Below, piece after piece: positions 6,419 to 12,353 of a stretch of 15,635 bases of DNA. The notes under the pieces were generated by a model that saw nothing but the letters and a program-made list of their open reading frames with translations, made no database searches and was not told the origin of the DNA. The stretch lies in NCBI GenBank assembly GCA_955652345.1, contig CATPBV010000017.1, positions 1 through 15,635 of the forward strand. Direction: 5' to 3'. Source of the stretch: an uncultured Solirubrobacteraceae bacterium (GTDB lineage Bacteria > Actinomycetota > Thermoleophilia > Solirubrobacterales > Solirubrobacteraceae). Position 1 is the first letter of the stretch; the number at the start of each line of letters is the position of its first letter. The position numbers and the translations under genes are program-made.

Positions 6419-7668
6419 CAGACGCGCTCGCGGGCGTCGTGCTGGGGGCCGTCCACCGGCGCCGATTGCGGCCCGATGCGCTCTACCGCGCGCCTGGCCG
6501 CCTCGTGCAGCGACACCGAGCGGTCCGCGTAATCGACCCCGTAGCGCGCGAGGATCTTGAATCCTTCCTCCTCCCAGGCGCCAGGGATCCGGAAGATCGC
6601 GATTTTCTCCGCCGGGTCGTAGCCGAGCTCGACGCACGCTTTGATCACGCCACGGGCGACGATGTCCACGCGGGTGTTGGAGACGATCGACATCATCACC
6701 GCGATCTTGTCGACCCCCGGCTTGGTGAGCACCAGCTTGGCGAGGCCGCACGCCTTCGCGACCGACGGGTTGCCGCCGATCTCGCAGTAGTTGGCGGGCT
6801 GGCCGCCGCAGCTGCGTACCGCGTCGAACAGGGTCAGCGAACCCCCACCCGCTCCGATCACAAGTCCGAGGTTTCCGTCGAACTCGGTCACGTTGCCGGC
6901 GACTCCGCGGTGATCCTGCGCATCCACCTCCTCGCCCGCAAGCTCGAACGCCGTCGGCTCGCGCGCCTGCCGGGTCTCCTGCTCGCCGACTCCGAGCTCC
7001 GCCAGCAGAGCCCGCTGCCGCGGTCTGGCCTCGTTCTCCACGTCCATGTGCGCGTCGAGCGCGAGAAACGATCCGTCCGCGAGCTCTCCCAGCGGATTGA
7101 TCTCCGCGAGCGTCATGTCGTATTGCAGGAACAGCCGAGCGAGCCGAGCGACGATCGGGGTCAGTCGGGTCAGCGCCTGGCCCGTGATGCCGAGCGACGA
7201 GATCAGCTGCTTGGCCTGCCAGTCCGCGAACGGCCGAAGCGTCGAGAAATGCGCGCTGACCACGTGTTCGGGGTGGCGCTCCGCCACCTCCTCGATGTCG
7301 ATTCCGCCCATGTCCGAGAACAGCAGCACAGGCAGCTTGCGGATCCCGTCCCATACGACTCCGGCGTAGTACTCGTGTTGCACAGCCGCACGCGAGTCGA
7401 CCAGAACCCCGCGCGGCATGTGCCCGCCGATCTCGAGCGCCAGCACGCGCTCGGCGTGCGTCGCGGCCTCGTCGGGGGTATCGGCGAACTGGACGCCGCC
7501 GGCCTTCATCCGACCGCCGCTCAGCACCTGGGATTTGATCACCACCGGGGCCGCGATCTCGGCGGCGATCTCCCGCGCTCGCGCGGGCGTGCGCGCGAAC
7601 CCGTGCTTGCCCACCGGGATCCCCGCCTTGGCGACGATCGCCCGCGATTCGTACTCGAAGAAGCGCAT
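6418..7668 (-). CDS. sucC: SucC-like acyl-CoA ligase (ADP-forming) beta subunit, divergent
   Basis: A 416-aa beta subunit that would pair with the SucD-like protein to make an acyl-CoA from an acid, CoA and NTP. The N-terminal ATP-grasp domain (about 1-225) has the loop GGRMKAGGV (51-59) and the metal-binding LAEINPL (187-193). The C-terminal ligase domain (about 262-400) has GGQPANYCEIGG (288-299). Two substrate-contact regions differ from E. coli SucC. The succinate-binding Asn in its NGAG is Gly272 in a gapless alignment, and the GGIV stretch of FGGIVR reads VSNT (329-332). A non-succinate substrate is therefore plausible. I chose ATG 7668 because homology begins there. No Shine-Dalgarno is visible, and the frame is open far upstream only as a shadow of the RNase Z gene. 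It is the first gene of the minus-strand unit. Confidence 0.87.
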   Translation of the reverse strand: MRFFEYESRAIVAKAGIPVGKHGFARTPARAREIAAEIAAPVVIKSQVLSGGRMKAGGVQFADTPDEAATHAERVLALEIGGHMPRGVLVDSRAAVQHEYYAGVVWDGIRKLPVLLFSDMGGIDIEEVAERHPEHVVSAHFSTLRPFADWQAKQLISSLGITGQALTRLTPIVARLARLFLQYDMTLAEINPLGELADGSFLALDAHMDVENEARPRQRALLAELGVGEQETRQAREPTAFELAGEEVDAQDHRGVAGNVTEFDGNLGLVIGAGGGSLTLFDAVRSCGGQPANYCEIGGNPSVAKACGLAKLVLTKPGVDKIAVMMSIVSNTRVDIVARGVIKACVELGYDPAEKIAIFRIPGAWEEEGFKILARYGVDYADRSVSLHEAARRAVERIGPQSAPVDGPQHDARERV

Positions 7669-7748
7669 CGGGCCGGGGAGGCTACCGAGGTGAAGGGCCG
7701 CCGGCTTCGCTGCGAGACGGTCGAGCTCGGCTGACAGACTGCCCGTCA
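7669..7748. promoter_or_regulatory. Divergent intergenic region, sucC-like / rnz
   Basis: These 80 bp separate the divergent starts of the SucC-like gene (7668, minus) and rnz (7749, plus), so both promoters should lie here or inside the neighbouring coding sequence. I find no convincing -35/-10 pair on either strand. Neither start codon has a Shine-Dalgarno in the expected window. The imperfect inverted repeat CTGACAG/CCGTCAG (7731-7737 with 7743-7749) abuts the rnz GTG and could be a small operator, or chance. Confidence 0.45.
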
Positions 7749-8726
7749 GTGGACCTCTCCGTGTTCTTCGTTGGAACCGCCGGCTCGATCCCGACCTCAC
7801 ACCGCGGGTTGCCCTCGGTGCTCGTTCGCCGGGGCGCAGACCGCATCCTGTTCGATTGCGGCGAGGGCACCCAGCGGCAGCTCGTCCGCTCGGTCGGCCT
7901 GACTGAGCTGACCGAGGTGTTCCTGACGCATTTTCATGCAGATCACTGGCTGGGGCTCCCCGGGATGCTGAAGACGTTCGACCTTCGCGGTCGGGAGCGT
8001 CCGCTCGCGATCCACGGTCCCCCTGGGCTTCGTGAGCTCCTGACGGGGGCGATGCGGGTCGCGGGAAGGGTCCGTTTCCCCCTCGAGCTGAACGAGCTCG
8101 CGCCCGGGGACGTGCTCGAGCGAGACGGGTACAAGCTCGCGGCGGTCGAGGTCGCGCACAAGGGGCCCGCGCTCGCATACGTGATCTACGAGGCGCAGCG
8201 CCCCGGCGAGTTCGATGCTGAGGCAGCCGTACGTCTCGGGCTCACGCCTGGCCCGGAGTTCGGCCGCCTGCAGCGGGGCGAGACGGTGCGCGGGGTCGAG
8301 CCCGAGCAGGTCCTGGGGCCGCCCCGGCCCGGCCGCAAGCTCGTCCTCTCGGGAGACACGGGTCCGTGCGAGACCTTGCGGATCGCCTCGCACGGCGCCG
8401 ACCTGCTGATCCACGAGGCGACATTCGCCGAGGAGGAGCGCGACCGAGCCGCCGACACGGGTCACTCGACCGCCACGGATGCGGCCTCGCTCGCGCGCGA
8501 CGCGCAGGTGACGCTGCTCGCCCTGACTCACTTCTCGACCCGATATCCCGTGAGCGTGCTTCGCGACGAGGCACGAGCGATCTTCCAGAACGTCGTCGTG
8601 CCGCGCGACTTCGACACGATCGAGATCCCGTTTCCGGAGCGCGGCGAGCCTCAGCTCGTGCGCTGGGACGAGCGCCCGGACCCGGAAGCAGCGACCGCCG
8701 AGGCGCTCACAGAATCCACGACGTGA
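7749..8726 (+). CDS. rnz: Ribonuclease Z (tRNA 3' endonuclease)
   Basis: A 325-aa metallo-beta-lactamase-fold endonuclease that removes the 3' trailer of precursor tRNAs using two zinc ions. All expected ligands are present: HFHADH at 61-66, His137 in VAHKGPALAY, Asp203 in SGDTGP, His239 in GHST and His261 in THFSTRY. PGPEFGRLQRGETV (167-180) matches the RNase Z GPxFGxLxxGE segment, which separates it from generic beta-lactamase-fold hydrolases. The N-terminus FFVGTAGSIP with downstream FDCGEGTQRQL is also typical of the family. The start is GTG 7749, with no Shine-Dalgarno in front. The stop overlaps the following acetyltransferase start. By chance or not, the window also holds rnpB, the RNA that processes the opposite tRNA end. 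Confidence 0.93.
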   Translation: MDLSVFFVGTAGSIPTSHRGLPSVLVRRGADRILFDCGEGTQRQLVRSVGLTELTEVFLTHFHADHWLGLPGMLKTFDLRGRERPLAIHGPPGLRELLTGAMRVAGRVRFPLELNELAPGDVLERDGYKLAAVEVAHKGPALAYVIYEAQRPGEFDAEAAVRLGLTPGPEFGRLQRGETVRGVEPEQVLGPPRPGRKLVLSGDTGPCETLRIASHGADLLIHEATFAEEERDRAADTGHSTATDAASLARDAQVTLLALTHFSTRYPVSVLRDEARAIFQNVVVPRDFDTIEIPFPERGEPQLVRWDERPDPEAATAEALTESTT

Positions 8727-9277
8727 CGTCGGCGATAGAACGCGTGCAGACCGTCAGGCTGGTCTGCGAACGCCTGCGACCCGAGCATCTACCGGAGCTG
8801 TTTCGCCTGGCAGGCGACCCACGGGTCGCGGCTTGGAACCGGGCTGACGGCAGGCCGCCGAGCAAGCGCGACGTAGCCGATTCACTGGCGGCGAAGTTGG
8901 CTCACTGGCAGCGGCATGGATTCGGCCAGTGGTTGCTTCGCGACCGCCTAACCCGCGTGACGGTCGGGCAAGGGGGTCTACAGCACACGCGCGTTGGTGG
9001 ACAGGATGAGGTCGAGGTCGGCTACGCGATCGTCCCCGAGCGCTGGGGCCAGGGGCTGGCGACCGAGATGGCGCAGGCCGCGGTCACCGTGGCATTCGGC
9101 GAGCTGGGGCTCACCGATGTGGTGGCGTTCACGCTTACGCACAACGCTGCTTCGCGTCGGGTGATGGAGAAGGCCGGGTTCGCCTTCGAGCGGGACATCG
9201 AGCACGCTGGACTGCCGCACGTGCTCTACCGACTGCAGACGGACGCTTCTTGCAACCCCCCATCTAGGGGGCGATAA
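8723..9277 (+). CDS. GNAT acetyltransferase, RimJ/RimL type
   Basis: A 184-aa acetyl-CoA-dependent N-acetyltransferase of the subfamily that includes the ribosomal-protein acetyltransferases RimJ and RimL and many small-molecule acetyltransferases. TVRLVCERLRPEH (10-22) is the usual N-terminal strand. VGYAIVPERWGQGLATE (99-115) contains the acetyl-CoA-binding RxxGxG-like motif. HNAASRRVMEKAGF (140-153) is the typical C-terminal motif. The start is GTG 8723, overlapping the RNase Z stop as GTGA; GTG 8744 is an alternative. The frame stays open upstream inside rnz but without homology. The substrate is unknown. The last codons and stop sit in a small G/C hairpin (CCCCC/GGGGG, 9257-9271) without a T-tract. 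Confidence 0.85.
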   Translation: MTSAIERVQTVRLVCERLRPEHLPELFRLAGDPRVAAWNRADGRPPSKRDVADSLAAKLAHWQRHGFGQWLLRDRLTRVTVGQGGLQHTRVGGQDEVEVGYAIVPERWGQGLATEMAQAAVTVAFGELGLTDVVAFTLTHNAASRRVMEKAGFAFERDIEHAGLPHVLYRLQTDASCNPPSRGR

Positions 9278-9449
9278 CCCGTCACTGGTGCACGGCGATT
9301 TCGCGAATGACAGGGTGACGACGCTATGTGTCCTCAGCCTGGCACGTGACGGTTCGCTTGTGTCGAGTGCCGAGTTGTCGCCCCCTCCCAGCTCGTGCGA
9401 CTCCCTCCGGGGCCGCTGCTACGCTCCCGTCCGTCGGCCCCTTTAACCC
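9278..9449 (+). promoter_or_regulatory. Upstream region and 5' leader of the pyr operon
   Basis: No gene fits in this gap of about 200 bp between the acetyltransferase and pyrR. It should contain the pyr promoter, but I see no convincing -35/-10 pair. It holds the separated inverted repeat CGTCAC/GTGACG (9280-9285, 9315-9320), the 8-bp palindrome TTCGCGAA (9300-9307) and CACGTG (9343-9348). It also holds the perfect 7-bp inverted repeat GGGGCCG/CGGCCCC (9409-9415, 9435-9441). CTCCCTCC (9401-9408) is complementary to the pyrR Shine-Dalgarno at 7 of 8 positions. Confidence 0.5.
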
Positions 9450-9472
9450 GGTCCCGCGAGGCCAGGAAGGAG
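9450..9472 (+). promoter_or_regulatory. PyrR RNA-binding hairpin and pyrR ribosome binding site
   Basis: The segment GGTCCCGCGAGGCC (9450-9463) fits the PyrR binding-loop consensus, roughly RUCCNGNGAGGY. A short stem closes the hexaloop CCGCGA between GGTC and GGCC. It is followed at once by the strong Shine-Dalgarno AGGAAGGAG (9464-9472) and, four bases later, the TTG start of pyrR. Placing the hairpin against the ribosome binding site, with no terminator downstream, points to translational repression by UMP/UTP-bound PyrR. That mode is known for mycobacterial pyr operons; the Bacillus mode is transcription attenuation. Confidence 0.78.
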
Positions 9473-9476
9473 CACG

Positions 9477-10034
9477 TTGCCAGGCCAGACGGTCGTCCTC
9501 GACCGCGATGACATGCGCCGCACGCTGGTGCGGATCGCCCACGAGATCGTCGAGAAGAATGCGGACGGCCAGATTGCGCTCGTCGGGATTCACCGGCGCG
9601 GCGCGATCCTCGCCCGGCGGCTCCAAGCGCTGACCAGCGAGCTGCTCGAGCCTGCGGTACCGCTCGGGTACGTCGACATCGCGTTCTACCGCGACGACCT
9701 CGCGATCCGGCCGAGCGCGCCGATCGTGCACGCGACCCAGCTGGACTTCCCCGTCGATGCGCGCACGATCGTGATCGTCGACGACGTGCTCTACACCGGG
9801 CGGACCGTGCGAGCGGCGATCGACGAGGTGTTCGACTTCGGGCGTCCGGCACGGGTGCAGCTGGCGGTGCTGGTCGACCGCGGCCATCGCGAGCTCCCGA
9901 TTCGCCCGGACTACGTCGGCAAGAACATTCCGACCTCACAGCAGGAGCGAGTCAACGTGCGGGTGCAGGAGGTCGACGGCCACGACGAGGTGACGATTGG
10001 GCCCGCCCCCGAGCCGAGGAGAGTCGCCGCATGA
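9477..10034 (+). CDS. pyrR: PyrR, pyr operon regulator / uracil phosphoribosyltransferase
   Basis: A 185-aa bifunctional protein. It binds the pyr mRNA leader when uridine nucleotides are plentiful, and it also has uracil phosphoribosyltransferase activity. The PRPP-binding signature IVIVDDVLYTGRTVRAA lies at 98-114. YVDIAFYRDDL (65-75) and the ending region VGKNIPTS (147-154) are typical of PyrR and absent from hypoxanthine phosphoribosyltransferases. GIHRRGAILARR (37-48) is the other conserved loop. The start is TTG 9477, fixed by the Shine-Dalgarno AGGAAGGAG just upstream. It is the first gene of the pyrimidine operon, and its target hairpin lies immediately before it. The gap to pyrB is 13 bp. 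Confidence 0.95.
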   Translation: MPGQTVVLDRDDMRRTLVRIAHEIVEKNADGQIALVGIHRRGAILARRLQALTSELLEPAVPLGYVDIAFYRDDLAIRPSAPIVHATQLDFPVDARTIVIVDDVLYTGRTVRAAIDEVFDFGRPARVQLAVLVDRGHRELPIRPDYVGKNIPTSQQERVNVRVQEVDGHDEVTIGPAPEPRRVAA

Positions 10035-10051
10035 CCAAAGGCCCCGCATGA
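10031..10051 (+). other. Six-codon mini-ORF bridging pyrR and pyrB
   Basis: ATG 10031 overlaps the pyrR stop (ATGA), encodes Met-Thr-Lys-Gly-Pro-Ala, and ends at TGA 10049-10051, which overlaps the pyrB ATG (again ATGA). It could relay terminating ribosomes from pyrR to pyrB. It may equally be coincidence, since it has no Shine-Dalgarno of its own. Confidence 0.3.
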
Positions 10052-11004
10052 GCAGCACCACCCACCCGATCGGGAAGAACCCCATCCCTCGCCACCTGAT
10101 CTCGATCGACGACCTCGACCGCGCTGCGATCGAGCGGATCCTCGACCGCGCCGAGTCCTTCGCCGAGGTTCAGGGCCGCGAGATCAAAAAGGTACCGGCG
10201 CTTCGCGGGCGCACGGTCGTCAACCTCTTCTATGAGGCGAGCACCCGGACCAGCTCGTCGTTCGAGCTTGCGGCCAAGCGGCTCTCGGCTGACGTCGTGT
10301 CGGTGCGCTCGATCGGGTCGAGCGTCGAGAAGGGGGAGTCCCTCAAGGACACAGTGCAGACGCTGTCGGCCTACGACCCCGCTGCGATCGTGATCCGCTC
10401 GCCTCATGTGGGCGCGGCGCAGCTCGTGGCCGGCTGGACATCCGCCGCGGTCATCAACGCCGGCGATGGCAAGCACGAGCACCCCACTCAGGCGCTGCTC
10501 GACGTGTTCACGCTCCGCCGCGAGCTCGGCTCGCTCGATGACGTAAAGATCTGGATCGTCGGCGACGTGCTGCACTCACGCGTCGCGCGCTCTGACATCC
10601 TGGCCTTCAGGCGGATGGGCGCCGCGGTCACCGTCTGCGCCCCACCCACGCTCATCCCGCGCGGGGTCGAGGCGCTCGGCTGCCAAGCGACCCCGACGCT
10701 CGGCGGCCTCGACGAGGCCGACGTCATCTACGTCCTGCGGATGCAGCGCGAGCGGATGCGCGACTCGTTCGTGCCCTCGCTGCGCGAGTACGCCGAGCGC
10801 TACCAGATCAACTCGGCGCGCCTGCGCCCCGGCCAGCTCGTAATGCACCCCGGGCCGGTCAACCGCGGGGTCGAGCTGTCCGGCGAGGTGATCGACTCAG
10901 ACCAGGCGCTGATCGGGGCGCAGGTGAAGGCCGGCGTCGCGGTCCGGATGGCCGTCCTCTATGAGCTACTGGTGCCGGCTCCCGTTCTGGCGGTGGTGGC
11001 GTGA
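10048..11004 (+). CDS. pyrB: Aspartate carbamoyltransferase catalytic subunit
   Basis: A 318-aa enzyme that joins carbamoyl phosphate and aspartate to make carbamoyl-aspartate, the second step of pyrimidine synthesis. The carbamoyl-phosphate-binding STRTSSSFE lies at 65-73, with Lys95 in VEKGES matching the mobile active-site lysine. HPTQALLD is at 145-152, and HPGPVNRGVE at 267-276. VKIWIVGDVLHSRVARS (166-182) starts the aspartate-binding domain. The start is ATG 10048, with AAAGG a few bases upstream; the frame opens earlier inside pyrR but without homology. No pyrI regulatory gene is present. The stop overlaps the pyrC start, so PyrB and PyrC should be made together; in some bacteria they form a complex. 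Confidence 0.96.
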   Translation: MSSTTHPIGKNPIPRHLISIDDLDRAAIERILDRAESFAEVQGREIKKVPALRGRTVVNLFYEASTRTSSSFELAAKRLSADVVSVRSIGSSVEKGESLKDTVQTLSAYDPAAIVIRSPHVGAAQLVAGWTSAAVINAGDGKHEHPTQALLDVFTLRRELGSLDDVKIWIVGDVLHSRVARSDILAFRRMGAAVTVCAPPTLIPRGVEALGCQATPTLGGLDEADVIYVLRMQRERMRDSFVPSLREYAERYQINSARLRPGQLVMHPGPVNRGVELSGEVIDSDQALIGAQVKAGVAVRMAVLYELLVPAPVLAVVA

Positions 11005-12353
11005 TGGCTGTGGCGCGACTTCACCACCGACCCGCCGAGCCGGCAGAGCTCCTGATCCGAGGCGCTTACGTGCTCGACCCGCGCAGCGACCTCGACGACC
11101 CGCACGACATCCTGATTCGCGGCGGGCGGGTCGCAGAGCTCGGCGCCCCGGGCACGCTCCAGCCGCCACCGAGCGGCGACGTCCTGCAGGCGATCGGCAA
11201 GCACGCGTTCCCCGGGTTCGTCGACCCCCACGTGCACCTGCGCACCCCCGGCGAGGAATACAAGGAGGATCTCCAGACGGGCACGCGCGCGGCGGCGGCC
11301 GGCGGCTTCTGCGCGGTGATTGCGATGCCAAACACCAAGCCGGTGGTCGACGAGGCCGCGGTGCTGCGGTCGCTGACCGACCTGGCCCGGCGCGATGCGG
11401 AGGTGCCGACGGGATTCCTTGCGGCGATCACCCGCGGGCTCGACGGCCAGGAGCTGACCGAGATGGCTGAGCTGCGCGACGCCGGCGCGCTCGGGTTCAC
11501 CGACGACGGCAAGCCCGTGACTTCGGCAGGGATGCTTCGCAAGGCGCTCCAGTACCAGCGGCTCGCCGGCGGGCTGCTGGCGCTTCACGAAGAGGATCCG
11601 TCGCTCTCCCGCGACGGCGCGATGCACGAGGGAGCGGTGTCGGCACGGCTCGGCCTGGCGGGGATCCCGTCGCTGTCGGAGTCGACGATGGTGATGCGCG
11701 ACGCGGCGCTGGCCCGATACGAGGACGCGCGGGTGCACTTCCAGCACCTCTCGTGCGAGGAGTCCGTGCAGGCGCTTCAGCAGGCGAGGCAGGCCGGCGC
11801 CCGCGTCTCCGCCGAGGTCTGCCCCCACCACCTGACGCTGACCGAGGACATCGTGAGGACGCTCGACAGCCGCTTCAAGATGAACCCGCCATTGCGCTCC
11901 GAGAGCGACCGCCTGGCACTGGTTCAGGCCCTCAAGGACGGCGTCATCGACTGCATCGCCACCGATCACGCGCCCCACGCGCGGCACGAGAAGGAGGTCC
12001 CGTTCGAGGAAGCGCCGATGGGCACCACCGGGCTCGAGACCGCGTTCGCCGCGCTCTACACCGAGCTCGTGCTCGCGGGCGAGCTCGAGCTGCCCGTCAT
12101 CGTCGAGCGGATGAGCGCGGGTGCCGCGGTATACGAGCTCCCCGTGCCGCGCATCGCTCCCGGCGAGCCGGCAAACCTCTGCCTCGTTGATCTCGAGGCA
12201 AGCTTCGAGGTCGGCGCGGGCGGCTACTTCAGCCGCTCAGAGAATTGCTGCTACCACGGGCGCACGCTGCGCGGCCGCGTGCTGCTGACGATCGCCGCGG
12301 GGACGGTCGCCTACCGTGGGCGGCTGCTCGCCAAGGCCCCGGCGCTGGCGTGA
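11004..12353 (+). CDS. pyrC: Dihydroorotase, class I
   Basis: A 449-aa amidohydrolase that closes carbamoyl-aspartate to dihydroorotate, the third step of the pathway. Zinc ligands and catalytic residues expected of class I bacterial dihydroorotases are present: HVHLR (76-80), Asp167/Asp168 in FTDDGK, His195 in LHEED, His248 in FQHLS, and Asp321 in ATDHAPH. MPNTKP (108-113) is the typical substrate loop. Two starts are possible: ATG 11004, sharing one base with the pyrB stop (TGATG), or GTG 11001, overlapping it as GTGA. They differ by one residue, and I list the ATG. The stop overlaps the carA GTG. A Cys-Cys pair near residue 415 (ENCCYHGR) is unusual but far from the active site in sequence. 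Confidence 0.95.
   Translation: MAVARLHHRPAEPAELLIRGAYVLDPRSDLDDPHDILIRGGRVAELGAPGTLQPPPSGDVLQAIGKHAFPGFVDPHVHLRTPGEEYKEDLQTGTRAAAAGGFCAVIAMPNTKPVVDEAAVLRSLTDLARRDAEVPTGFLAAITRGLDGQELTEMAELRDAGALGFTDDGKPVTSAGMLRKALQYQRLAGGLLALHEEDPSLSRDGAMHEGAVSARLGLAGIPSLSESTMVMRDAALARYEDARVHFQHLSCEESVQALQQARQAGARVSAEVCPHHLTLTEDIVRTLDSRFKMNPPLRSESDRLALVQALKDGVIDCIATDHAPHARHEKEVPFEEAPMGTTGLETAFAALYTELVLAGELELPVIVERMSAGAAVYELPVPRIAPGEPANLCLVDLEASFEVGAGGYFSRSENCCYHGRTLRGRVLLTIAAGTVAYRGRLLAKAPALA

Noticed and set aside
6439..7734. Long plus-strand open frame (431 codons) opposite the SucC-like gene
   Set aside because: It has no domain and shadow-like composition, and it lies entirely across a well-supported gene on the other strand.
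9256..9277. CCCCC/GGGGG hairpin at the end of the GNAT gene as a terminator
   Set aside because: The stem is only 5 bp, overlaps the coding end and has no T-tract.
9396..9425. Possible pyr promoter with TACGCT (9420-9425) as -10
   Set aside because: No acceptable -35 lies at the right distance, and a start here would remove half of the proposed leader structure. The match is too weak to call.
10959..11987. Minus-strand open frame opposite pyrC, and a similar one opposite carB (13980-15119)
   Set aside because: Both are antisense shadows of confident genes, with low-complexity His/Arg/Glu-rich translations.
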